A stretch of 64,000 nt of DNA from an uncultured Selenomonadales bacterium. GTDB lineage: Bacteria > Bacillota > Negativicutes > DSM-1736 > Dendrosporobacteraceae. The stretch covers positions 62,001 through 126,000 of the forward strand of contig CAMJML010000003.1 in NCBI GenBank assembly GCA_946407015.1, given 5' to 3'. The position numbers were made by a program, and so were the translations under genes. The notes below the pieces were generated by a model that had not been told where the DNA came from, ran no database searches, and worked only from the letters and a program-made list of their open reading frames with translations. Position 1 is the first letter of the stretch. Each line of letters opens with the position of its first letter. Of this stretch, positions 25,604 through 33,548 are shown piece by piece.

Positions 25604-25756
25604 ATGAAAATTACTTCAGTGACCTGTATTTATAAAAGCGAGCTGAGAGAGAAACCCCATAAGGATAGAAATAACGATTACCAGAATAAGTACTTGCTTA
25701 AGCATAAAACTCAAATATCCTTTAAAAGTGTATTGATCAAAGAAATATCAAAATGA
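25604..25756 (+). CDS. 50-residue basic protein in element, unknown
   Basis: Starts ATG 25604 after GGATGGTGAT and ends TGA 25754-25756. The product (MKITSVTCIYKSELREKPHK...) is strongly basic, with one Cys and no membrane span. No family recognised. The strong 22-bp terminator 15 bases downstream supports a transcribed gene. Confidence 0.45.
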   Translation: MKITSVTCIYKSELREKPHKDRNNDYQNKYLLKHKTQISFKSVLIKEISK

Positions 25757-25771
25757 GGGCATATGCAATTT

Positions 25772-25820
25772 GCATAACCTAAAAAACCAGAGCTCTTTGC
25801 TCTGGTTTTTTAGGTTATGC
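25772..25820 (+). terminator. 22-bp perfect terminator hairpin
   Basis: 25772-25793 pairs perfectly with 25799-25820 over TCTTT. The 3' arm contains TTTTTT. Ends the 50-codon gene. Confidence 0.82.
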
Positions 25821-25951
25821 TCAAATTTATTATTTTTTGCTTCTAACAGAATTCTAAAATTTGGCTATTATGATAAAGCTAAGAAAAATTTACAGAGCTA
25901 AATTGGCTCTGTTCATATAAAGCAATTCAATAGAAAATGGAGGGATTTGAC

Positions 25952-26077
25952 ATGCATGGACATTTTCCTTACGGTATGGCCGTTTTTAGTTTATTCCACA
26001 TCATTGTAGCAGGTGCTGGCTTATATCTTTTATATAGTATTTCGAAATCGCTAAAGCGCATCGCTAATAAAACTTAG
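25952..26077 (+). CDS. Small single-pass membrane protein in element
   Basis: 41 residues: MHGHFPYGMAVFSLFHIIVA start, one membrane span to about residue 30 (...GAGLYLLYSI), and a short basic tail KSLKRIANKT, so N-out/C-in by the positive-inside rule. ATG 25952 follows GGAGGGATTTGAC. No family assigned. Terminated by the 40-base palindrome downstream. Confidence 0.6.
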   Translation: MHGHFPYGMAVFSLFHIIVAGAGLYLLYSISKSLKRIANKT

Positions 26078-26102
26078 CCTAAACTTAACATCTTATTTAT
26101 GT

Positions 26103-26142
26103 AATAGCAAAGCCTTGTATTTAAATACAAGGCTTTGCTATT
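26103..26142. terminator. 40-base perfect palindrome
   Basis: 26103-26122 and 26123-26142 are exact reverse complements (centre TTTAAA). Likely terminator of the small membrane protein gene. Confidence 0.75.
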
Positions 26143-26412
26143 GATATCTTCATGAGTATGAGTGCCTGCTCTAAATGAGCGAAATAAACTAGGCACAATA
26201 TAGTTTGATGCCGGTACAAACCTTTCATAATCAGGCAGGATACGCAACTTATTGAAAAAAGGGGGATAACGGATTTAAGCAGTACCGAACGTGGTCTGGA
26301 AAATAATTTTTTGAGGCTGTGTTTTATCAGCAGGGGTTGTCTTAGCGGTATCTAACTTAAAAAACAAGGAGGTTACTGGTTATAAAAAGCCAGATTGGTT
26401 ATAGTAATAGAG

Positions 26413-26465
26413 TTGAAGAATATATGTAAAATATTTCCTGGAAATAGTTTACATATATTCTTCAA
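26413..26465. repeat. Two-tier inverted repeat beside the right core
   Basis: TTGAAGAATATATGTAAA (26413-26430) pairs with 26448-26465; after one mismatch, TATTTCC (26432-26438) pairs with GGAAATA (26440-26446). It ends 28 bases from the right core, directly before AAGGAGGG. Candidate terminator, attenuator or recombination accessory site. Confidence 0.65.
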
Positions 26466-26493
26466 GGAGGGTGGTTTTGCAAATGCATAGCAA

Positions 26494-26500
26494 GCTGTAG
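26494..26500. repeat. Right attachment core GCTGTAG
   Basis: Copy of 22859-22865. From G26500 onward the frame reads GAA TAC ACT GTT AGG TAC, continuing the flavoprotein after Ala-Val. Confidence 0.8.
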
Positions 26501-26754
26501 AATACACTGTTAGGTACTGCTTAGATATGCAATATTTAGAATTACCTCGTTCTTTGGCAACTGGAGATTTTATTAAATTTGTTCATGAAAAAATGACGCT
26601 ACCGGATGGCATGAAAATTCGGTATACTTTTTCAGGTTCGGTTTATTTTGAACGAATGAAAAACTTAGCGCTTTATTCGACTAACCGTTCAGAAATAAAA
26701 GATCGCGTTGCCCAAACTGGACTGACAGATGTGTATAACGGATGTTTAGTTTAG
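26501..26754 (+). pseudogene. FAD-dependent oxidoreductase, separated 3' part
   Basis: Final 84 codons of the flavoprotein begun at 21827, read in the frame set by G26500. It continues as ...EYTVRYCLDMQYLELPRSLA and ends DVYNGCLV, reaching the usual place just before the partner gene. It has no start signal of its own: ATG 26527 lacks a ribosome site. Expressed usefully only after excision of the element, or by other strains without it. Confidence 0.82.
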
Positions 26755-26769
26755 TAGGAGGTCGATGGT

Positions 26770-27744
26770 ATGCTTAAGCAATTGACAACAAAATGTATTG
26801 ATATTAATTCACCCTATTGTCCGTGTTTACTGGCTGAGACCAATCACTGCGAATTTTGCAGTCATCTTAAAGGCGGAGATTTTTGTGATTGCAATTGGTC
26901 AGGTGTTTGCATATTGTATGAAAAGCACTGGCAAAATAAAAGTGGCGGCAAACAGTTTAAAGAGGATATTCCTGTCAGAATAGAAGCGACCACTGATTTT
27001 AAGATTAAAGAACAGATCAGCGAGAATACCTATTTGCTTGAGTTTGTGGTGGAAGAGGAACTGGCCAGGCAGCTGGAACGAACCGGTTCGTTTGTATTTC
27101 TCCGCAGGGCCACCGATCCTAAATTTTATCATTTTCCTGTTGGCATAATGAAAGTGATTGGAAATACTATTGAAGTCGTTATTGAGACCATTGGTCCTAA
27201 ATCGGCTCGGTTACTGCAGGGAGACAATTGTCAACTCTTAGTCAGCGGCCCTTATTATAATGGAGTGCTAGGCCAGCCTTGGATTGACAATATAAGGGAT
27301 GGTAAGATATTATTGGTAGCTGGGGGGATTGGCCAAGCACCCGCATTACCCTTGGTGGATAAACTCGTTCGAAATAACAATGAAGTTTTGGCGGTACTTG
27401 CGCCAGGACATGTCCGGAAAATCTTTATTGGTGACGATTTGAATACTTGGGGAGTTCAAGTCCATCAGGTATCTTCAATGCGGCAATTCGGGATTCCCAT
27501 GCTCCGTGAATTTTTTGCTCTAAATCCGGATTTGATTGTCAGTGCCGGTCCGGATGATCAGCATTATGCTATTATATCAGCGATGCATGAGGCGGGAGTC
27601 AATATTCCTATGGCAGCCACAAATAATGTGACCATGTGTTGTGGTGAAGGCGTTTGTGGCAGTTGCCATAAGGTAACACAGGATAATAAAAAGGTACGGC
27701 TGTGCAAGGTGCAGACCGACTTTACTCAACTTTTACAAGATTAA
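26770..27744 (+). CDS. PyrK-like FAD/NAD and 2Fe-2S electron-transfer subunit
   Basis: 324-residue cytosolic oxidoreductase subunit of the ferredoxin-reductase superfamily. The first 47 residues hold eight Cys (9, 17, 19, 27, 30, 39, 41, 47), not part of ordinary PyrK. A flavin-binding barrel and a nucleotide-binding domain (LLVAGGIGQAPALPLVDKL) follow, and the end has MCCGEGVCGSCHK plus LCKV, a 2Fe-2S site as in PyrK. ATG 26770 follows AGGAGG, 15 bases after the split flavoprotein, so the two probably form one complex. Substrate unknown. Confidence 0.85.
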   Translation: MLKQLTTKCIDINSPYCPCLLAETNHCEFCSHLKGGDFCDCNWSGVCILYEKHWQNKSGGKQFKEDIPVRIEATTDFKIKEQISENTYLLEFVVEEELARQLERTGSFVFLRRATDPKFYHFPVGIMKVIGNTIEVVIETIGPKSARLLQGDNCQLLVSGPYYNGVLGQPWIDNIRDGKILLVAGGIGQAPALPLVDKLVRNNNEVLAVLAPGHVRKIFIGDDLNTWGVQVHQVSSMRQFGIPMLREFFALNPDLIVSAGPDDQHYAIISAMHEAGVNIPMAATNNVTMCCGEGVCGSCHKVTQDNKKVRLCKVQTDFTQLLQD

Positions 27745-27778
27745 TTTAGTATTCGCAGTCATAACAAAGGAGATTGCT

Positions 27779-28507
27779 ATGTTGGAGCGTTTGCAAAAAG
27801 TAATTAGTCAGGCAGGGGTTGCTTCCAGACGTGAAGCTGAAACCTTTATCAAAGCAGGCAGAGTGACGGTCAATGGTGCTATTGTAACCGAGCTCGGCAC
27901 CAAGGTGCAGGTTGGGAAAGACCGAGTCGCTGTAGATGGAAAATTGTTGAAACATCAGGACCATATCTATATCATGTTAAACAAGCCGAAAGGTGTTATT
28001 ACTACGGTTAAAGACCCTGGTAATCGTCAGACTGTTATAGATTATTTAAAAGATGTACCTGTCAGAATATACCCGGTAGGAAGGCTTGATTATAATACCG
28101 AGGGATTGCTGCTGTTAACTAACGACGGAGAATTAACGCATGCGTTAATTCATCCTAGTCGTAACATCTATAAAACTTACATCGCCAAGGTAAAAGGTAT
28201 CCCAACAGAGGAAAAACTGGATTTGCTAAGGGTAGGTATCAAATTAGTGGACGGGGTTACTGCGCCCGCTAAAATTCACTTAATGGAAGTCGACCAGGAT
28301 AAAAATTCTGCTACTTTGGAGATTACTATTCATGAAGGGAAAAACCGACAAATCCGGAGGATGTGCGAGGCCATCGGCTATCCAGTCAGACAGTTGAAAC
28401 GCACGAAATTCGCTTGCCTCACTTTAACCGGATTACGTCGCGGCCAATACCGTTATCTGACGGACAGTGAAGTAGAGGAATTGAGCAATCTTGCATTAAA
28501 AAAATAA
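27779..28507 (+). CDS. rluB: 23S rRNA pseudouridine synthase RluB-type
   Basis: RsuA/RluB family enzyme isomerising a uridine in 23S rRNA. The 242-residue protein has an S4 RNA-binding domain (LQKVISQAGVASRREAETFI), the catalytic Asp in YPVGRLDYNTEGLLLLTNDG and GKNRQIRRMCEAIGYPV. ATG 27779 follows AAGGAG. The family includes RsuA, RluE and RluF, so the exact target is less certain. Confidence 0.9.
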   Translation: MLERLQKVISQAGVASRREAETFIKAGRVTVNGAIVTELGTKVQVGKDRVAVDGKLLKHQDHIYIMLNKPKGVITTVKDPGNRQTVIDYLKDVPVRIYPVGRLDYNTEGLLLLTNDGELTHALIHPSRNIYKTYIAKVKGIPTEEKLDLLRVGIKLVDGVTAPAKIHLMEVDQDKNSATLEITIHEGKNRQIRRMCEAIGYPVRQLKRTKFACLTLTGLRRGQYRYLTDSEVEELSNLALKK

Positions 28508-28596
28508 TTTCAGGTGCCCTTATTTTTGGATAAGGGTATTTTTGTTTATAATAATAAGACAAGCTATAAATTTTGTATGATGAATTAGGTGACGAA

Positions 28597-29838
28597 ATGA
28601 GAAAAATAATCATAATAGGCGGTGGGGCGGCCGGGCTTATGGCTGCTGTTAGTGCTGCAGAACATGGGGCAAGTGTAACGATATTGGAAAAAATGCCGGG
28701 AATCGGACGAAAGTTGTTGATTACAGGCAAAGGCAGATGCAACATCACAAATATTGGTGATACGCAGACCCTTATCAAAAATATGCCAGGAAACGGTGCT
28801 TTTTTGTATAGTGCGTTCCATGCTTTTGATAACCAACAAGTAATTGATTTTTTTACCCGATGGGAAGTTCTAACCAAGGTTGAACGGGGAGGCCGGGTTT
28901 TTCCGGTTAGTGATCAGGCTAAAGATGTTGTCAAGGCTTTTTCCAAGGCTTTAGAGCATTTAAGAGTTTCTGTTTTAACTGGACATTCTGTTGCTTCGGT
29001 TGAGGTGGAAAATGGCCGAGCAGTTGGAGTACTTACGAAAAACGGGAATGCCTATCCTGCTGATGCGGTTATACTAACAACAGGAGGCGCTTCTTATCCG
29101 GGAACGGGCTCATCGGGTGATGGGTATGCCATGGCACAAAAATTAGGACATACCATTACTCCGATTCATCCATCCTTAGTACCGCTAGAAGTGGCTGAAG
29201 AGTGGATTGCCGATTTACAAGGATTGTCCTTGAAAAATGTTTCAGCGCAAGTCTTAGCCAACGGCGAAAAGATTGCAGAAGAATTTGGAGAAATGCTCTT
29301 TACGCATTACGGATTATCAGGACCTATTATTTTGACATTAAGTAAAAAGGTTGCTGAGCAATTGAATCAAAAAAAAGAAGTGTCCATTGCAATTAATCTT
29401 AAACCAGCTTTGGCGCGCGAAACTCTGGATAGAAGAATACAACGTGATTTTGAAAAATTTATTCGTAAACAAATTAAAAATTCATTACACGAATTGCTCC
29501 CGGCTAAGTTGATTGAGACTGTTATTGACTTGGCTTTTCTCGATCCGGAAAAACCTATACACCAAGTAACTAAAATGGAACGATCCCGTTTAATTGATGT
29601 CATTACCGGGCTAACCCTGACCATTACCAGGACAAGGCCGGTTAGTGAAGCAATTGTAACATCGGGAGGCGTCCATATTAAAGAAATAGATCCGAAAACC
29701 ATGGAATCCAAATTGATTACAGATTTATTTTTTGCCGGTGAAGTGATTGATATTGATGGCTTCACTGGCGGCTTCAATCTGCAAGCCGCTTTTTCCACCG
29801 GGTATGTTGCTGGTCGGCATGCAGCCCAAAACTTCTAA
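28597..29838 (+). CDS. HI0933-family NAD(P)/FAD-dependent oxidoreductase
   Basis: Flavoprotein of the BaiN/HI0933 (YhiN) family, 413 residues. Family marks are IIIGGGAAGLMAAVSAAEHG, the signature GRKLLITGKGRCNITN, TTGGASYPGTGSSGDGYAMA and the C-terminal DIDGFTGGFNLQAAFSTGYV. The physiological substrate of most members is unknown. ATG 28597 follows TAGGTGA. Distinct from the split flavoprotein upstream. Confidence 0.92.
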   Translation: MRKIIIIGGGAAGLMAAVSAAEHGASVTILEKMPGIGRKLLITGKGRCNITNIGDTQTLIKNMPGNGAFLYSAFHAFDNQQVIDFFTRWEVLTKVERGGRVFPVSDQAKDVVKAFSKALEHLRVSVLTGHSVASVEVENGRAVGVLTKNGNAYPADAVILTTGGASYPGTGSSGDGYAMAQKLGHTITPIHPSLVPLEVAEEWIADLQGLSLKNVSAQVLANGEKIAEEFGEMLFTHYGLSGPIILTLSKKVAEQLNQKKEVSIAINLKPALARETLDRRIQRDFEKFIRKQIKNSLHELLPAKLIETVIDLAFLDPEKPIHQVTKMERSRLIDVITGLTLTITRTRPVSEAIVTSGGVHIKEIDPKTMESKLITDLFFAGEVIDIDGFTGGFNLQAAFSTGYVAGRHAAQNF

Positions 29839-29885
29839 GATTTACGTCTCACAAGCCTATGATTTTGATTGAAGGGAGTTCTGGC

Positions 29886-30407
29886 ATGCGAAAATCGGCT
29901 TGGCGCAAAATATTGTACGGTGAAGCCGTTCTGTTAAGGCTATCGGCCTGTTGTATAGGATTACTGATTATTTCACAAGCCATGCTGTTTAAAGATAATG
30001 TAAGGCCTTACTTATCAAGAGTCGATATGTTTGAAGGGGATCAAATTTCTTTTCAGATGCCACAGTATGCCGCTGTGCCGTTGCAAATCAGCGAAGCTAC
30101 AGAGGTTGGGCGGCTACAAGCCTTGCGTAATAGTAAAGTGATGATTATACGAATGATTAAGCCAGCGAATGATAGCAATATATTTGTTACCATTAACGGG
30201 AAAGTTATCGATGATTTTCGTAAGGGTGAAGTAAAGTTGACTGTCTATGAGGGTGATTATGTTGAAATTGATGCCGGAGGTCAAAAAGAACCCGTGCAAT
30301 TTGTTGTGAATGTGCCAAGCAATGCACTCATTTCCCCCATCGATGGTTTGCTGCTGGAAGGGAGAGGCGAAATTCTCTCTATAGGAAAAATAAAATTTAA
30401 AAATTAA
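29886..30407 (+). CDS. Membrane-anchored hypothetical protein
   Basis: 173 residues, unrecognised. A basic N-terminus (MRKSAWRKILYGEAVLLRLS) runs into one hydrophobic segment near residues 16-35, then a beta-rich extracytoplasmic domain of about 135 residues (VTINGKVIDDFRKGEVKLTV, GDYVEIDAGG) that resembles a small barrel. ATG 29886 follows AAGGGAG. It sits between a flavoprotein and the aro genes without clear link. Confidence 0.75.
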   Translation: MRKSAWRKILYGEAVLLRLSACCIGLLIISQAMLFKDNVRPYLSRVDMFEGDQISFQMPQYAAVPLQISEATEVGRLQALRNSKVMIIRMIKPANDSNIFVTINGKVIDDFRKGEVKLTVYEGDYVEIDAGGQKEPVQFVVNVPSNALISPIDGLLLEGRGEILSIGKIKFKN

Positions 30408-30526
30408 TTGAAGCAATCTCTATGGAGGAAATTGGTCTTTTTTGGAGAAAAAAATCATTTAGCTTAATTTTCACTATTTAGAACTCTTAATTGAGTTTGA
30501 TCTAAGTGCTTGGGGGATCGGTAGAT

Positions 30527-31528
30527 ATGATTATTGTTTTAAACCACGCGACTACCGAACAGATTGATAGTATTTTATTAAATATCAGCCGATCAGGTTT
30601 AGAGCCGTATTATGTGGATTATTTTGGCAAAAAAATGATAACAGCGGTTGGTAATTCTCGTGCTTGCAATGCTGACGCATATCGGAGTTTGCCGGGAGTA
30701 GAAGCGGTTATTCCGATTTCTACAAAATTTAAACTCGTGAGCCGTGAGTTTAAGCAAGAAAAATCGGTTGTTCAAGTGCGTGATGTCGAGTTTGGCAGTA
30801 TGGATAAACCAGTCATAGCGGGTCCGTGTGCCATTGAAGGTTATGAGCTGTTTAAAGAAGCAGCGGTAGCGGTCAAAAAAGCAGGTGCAGTGATGTTGCG
30901 CGGGGGAGCCTATAAGCCACGAACCTCTCCGTATAGTTTTCAAGGGCTTGAAGAAGAGGGATTATCCATTTTATTAGCGGTAGGAAAAGAATTGGATATT
31001 CCGACCGTGTCGGAAGTCACTGATCCGCGCAATATTGAGTTGATCTCTCAACATGTTGATATGCTTCAGATTGGAGCACGCAATATGCAAAACTTTGTTT
31101 TGCTAAAAGAAGTGGCTAAGAGCTCTATGCCCGTGTTGTTAAAGCGAGGAGCGTCTGCTACGATCGAAGAGTGGCTGATGGCAGCTGAATATATTGTTGC
31201 GGGCGGCAATCCAAACGTAGTTTTATGCGAACGAGGAATTAGGACATTTGAAAATTATACGCGTAATACGTTGGACTTAAGTGCTGTACCTGTAGTACAG
31301 CATTTAAGTCATTTACCGATTATTATTGATCCTAGCCACGGTACCGGTCATTGGCGTTTTGTAACACCTATGGCATTAGCGGCAATGGGGGCAGGAGCAG
31401 ATGGTCTTATGGTTGAAGTTCATACGTGTCCTGCTGAAGCTGTCTCAGATGGGCCTCAATCTTTAACGCCGGCTCGTTTTCAAAAATTAATGCAAGGACT
31501 GGCAGCCGTCAATCGTGCAATCATGTAG
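30527..31528 (+). CDS. aroF: 3-deoxy-7-phosphoheptulonate synthase
   Basis: First shikimate-pathway step: phosphoenolpyruvate plus erythrose 4-phosphate to DAHP. 333 residues of the type I-beta class with an N-terminal ferredoxin-like regulatory domain (MIIVLNHATTEQIDSILLN) of about 75 residues that can sense aromatic amino acids. Catalytic stretches: IAGPCAIEG, LRGGAYKPRTSPYSFQG, IIDPSHGTGHW. ATG 30527 follows GGGGGAT. Leads an aroF-aroA-cmk-plsC group. Confidence 0.94.
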   Translation: MIIVLNHATTEQIDSILLNISRSGLEPYYVDYFGKKMITAVGNSRACNADAYRSLPGVEAVIPISTKFKLVSREFKQEKSVVQVRDVEFGSMDKPVIAGPCAIEGYELFKEAAVAVKKAGAVMLRGGAYKPRTSPYSFQGLEEEGLSILLAVGKELDIPTVSEVTDPRNIELISQHVDMLQIGARNMQNFVLLKEVAKSSMPVLLKRGASATIEEWLMAAEYIVAGGNPNVVLCERGIRTFENYTRNTLDLSAVPVVQHLSHLPIIIDPSHGTGHWRFVTPMALAAMGAGADGLMVEVHTCPAEAVSDGPQSLTPARFQKLMQGLAAVNRAIM

Positions 31529-31565
31529 AATTAAAAATATCAATATAAAGGTGGATTGTTTTTTT

Positions 31566-32858
31566 ATGGGTGAGGCAATAACCATTCAGCCGACGCGAAA
31601 CTTGACAGGTTCGATTAAAGTTCCAGGGGATAAATCTATTTCCCACCGGAGTGTTATGTTTGCCGGTTTATCATCGACACCTGTTCGAATAAAAAACTTC
31701 CTTTTTGCTCAAGATTGCTTATCAACAGTGAGTTGCATGCGTTCACTGGGCGTAAAAGTTGAAATCATGGAAAATAAAGAGCTGCTTGTTACTGGCCGAG
31801 GACTACATGGTTTAACTGAGCCGGAAAATGTTTTAGATGCCGGAAATTCAGGAACAACTTTGCGGTTATTGATGGGAATTCTGGCTGCACAGCCGTTTTT
31901 TAGTACTTTTACGGGAGATCATTCGCTGCGTAACCGTCCAATGGGGCGGGTGATTATGCCATTATCAAAGATGGGGGCGAAAATTTCGGCACGGCAGCAA
32001 TCACGCTTATTGCCGCTGGCCATAATGCCTGCGGGATCATTAAATGCCATTGATTATCCTATGCCCATGGCAAGTGCGCAAGTAAAATCGGCAATTTTGC
32101 TTGCCGGGCTCTTTGCCCAGGGAATTACGAAAGTAACCGAACCCTATATTTCACGAGATCACACAGAACGTATGCTTGAAACGTTTGGTGTTAAGCTGGA
32201 GCGCACCGGGAATTCGGTTAGCATCGAAAAGGTAAGCGAACTGTCGGCCCCGAAGGTCATTGATGTACCTGGCGATATCAGTTCAGCTGCTTTTTGGCTG
32301 GTCGCTGCTTCGATTATTCCAGGAAGTCACCTGGTGTTGACCAATGTCGGTGTTAATCCAACCCGCACAGGTATTATCGACGTATTGCTGCAGATGGGGG
32401 CTGATATTACTTTAAGCAATGAACGCTGGAGTGGCACAGAGCCGGTAGCTGATATAACGGTGAAATATGCAAAATTATGCGGTATCTCCATTCAGGCAGA
32501 GATCATTCCGCGTTTAGTAGATGAAATACCTGTGTTGACAGTGGCGGCAATGTTTGCCGAAGGCAAAACAACAATTTCGGGGGCAGGAGAATTGCGCTTT
32601 AAAGAAACTGATCGCTTGAAAGCCATCGCTGCTGAATTTACCAAAATGGGCGGGAAAATTATTGAAAACCAAGATGGGCTGGACATTGAGCAATCTACTT
32701 TACACATGGCTCGGTGTTACTCCTATCATGATCATCGCATTGCCATGGCACTGGCTGTTGCCGGTGCGGCCGGCCGTGGTGTAGAAATTGAAGAGCCTCA
32801 TTGTATTGATATTTCGTATCCTGAATTTTATACAGTACTTAGTGAATTGAACGGGTAA
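31566..32858 (+). CDS. aroA: 3-phosphoshikimate 1-carboxyvinyltransferase (EPSP synthase)
   Basis: Transfers enolpyruvyl from PEP to shikimate 3-phosphate. 430 residues with VPGDKSISHRSVM, DAGNSGTTLRLLMG, DHSLRNRPMGRV, EIPVLTVAAMFAEGKT and the late ELRFKETDRL. ATG 31566 follows AAAGGTGG (31547-31554). The Gly-rich GNSGTT segment has the usual Gly. Confidence 0.95.
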   Translation: MGEAITIQPTRNLTGSIKVPGDKSISHRSVMFAGLSSTPVRIKNFLFAQDCLSTVSCMRSLGVKVEIMENKELLVTGRGLHGLTEPENVLDAGNSGTTLRLLMGILAAQPFFSTFTGDHSLRNRPMGRVIMPLSKMGAKISARQQSRLLPLAIMPAGSLNAIDYPMPMASAQVKSAILLAGLFAQGITKVTEPYISRDHTERMLETFGVKLERTGNSVSIEKVSELSAPKVIDVPGDISSAAFWLVAASIIPGSHLVLTNVGVNPTRTGIIDVLLQMGADITLSNERWSGTEPVADITVKYAKLCGISIQAEIIPRLVDEIPVLTVAAMFAEGKTTISGAGELRFKETDRLKAIAAEFTKMGGKIIENQDGLDIEQSTLHMARCYSYHDHRIAMALAVAGAAGRGVEIEEPHCIDISYPEFYTVLSELNG

Positions 32859-32876
32859 GGCAGAGTGGAGGAAAAA

Positions 32877-33548
32877 ATGGAAAATTTAGTCATAGCAATT
32901 GATGGTCCAGCCGGAGCAGGTAAAAGCACCGTTGCGCAGATTGTTGCCCAGCGCCTTGCTTACACATATATTGATACCGGTGCCATGTATCGGGCTGTAG
33001 CCTGGAAAGCCTTACAGCTATCGAAGTTTGCTTCCGAAGATATTGCAGCCATTGCTGCCGATATTGATATTCAATTAACCTATAAAAATGGATGTACTTT
33101 CGTGCAAATTGACGGTCAAGATGCAACGGAAGCAATTCGAACGCCAGAAGTTTCCAAGATGGTAGCTGAAGTTGCACAAATTGCCGATGTGAGAAGGTAT
33201 TTACTGATTCTGCAACGACGTATGGCCGAGAACGGTCAAGTTGTTATGGATGGCCGCGATATCGGTACTCACGTTTTGCCCAATGCAGATATAAAGATTT
33301 TTTTGACCGCGTCTATCGAGGCCCGTGCGTTAAGAAGATGGCGGGAACTGATTGCGAAAGGTTACCAAGTTGATTTTGAACAGTTGAAAGCAGATATAGC
33401 TTGTCGGGATAAAAAGGATTGTGAAAGAGAATTTGCTCCGTTAGTCCAGGCAGAAGATGCGGTATTCCTTGATACGACTCATTTATCTATTGAAGAGGCG
33501 GTTTGTGAGATATTAAGGTTATGTGATAAGAGGATTAGCGATGTATAG
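32877..33548 (+). CDS. cmk: Cytidylate kinase
   Basis: Phosphorylates CMP/dCMP. 223 residues; P loop AIDGPAGAGKSTVAQ, DTGAMYRAVAWKA, the signature VVMDGRDIGTHVLPNADIKI. ATG 32877 follows GTGGAGG; GTG 32865 is inside that site. It overlaps plsC by 8 bases; aroA-cmk adjacency is common in clostridia. Confidence 0.95.
   Translation: MENLVIAIDGPAGAGKSTVAQIVAQRLAYTYIDTGAMYRAVAWKALQLSKFASEDIAAIAADIDIQLTYKNGCTFVQIDGQDATEAIRTPEVSKMVAEVAQIADVRRYLLILQRRMAENGQVVMDGRDIGTHVLPNADIKIFLTASIEARALRRWRELIAKGYQVDFEQLKADIACRDKKDCEREFAPLVQAEDAVFLDTTHLSIEEAVCEILRLCDKRISDV

Larger units (their letters stand above)
22859..26500. mobile_element. Serine-recombinase intervening element, 3.6 kb
   Basis: Bounded by the 7-base repeat GCTGTAG at 22859-22865 and 26494-26500; one repeat plus the interior is 3635 bp. 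It carries a large serine recombinase (- strand, ending 28 bases from the left core) and small genes, with no transposase, phage structural or conjugation gene. Removing it joins the flavoprotein halves in frame: 1039 plus 254 bases make 431 codons including the stop. Sporulation elements such as Bacillus skin have this architecture. A simple recent integration that broke the gene is the alternative. Confidence 0.88.
26143..26500. other. Non-coding right end of the element
   Basis: About 350 bases with no credible gene. Two strong Shine-Dalgarno-like sites occur: AAGGAGG near 26368 (followed only by a 17-codon frame from a CTG) and AAGGAGGG at 26464-26471, followed by TTG at 26477 and a 7-codon frame whose stop TAG lies in the attachment core. 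The stretch also holds the hairpin 26413-26465. Confidence 0.5.
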
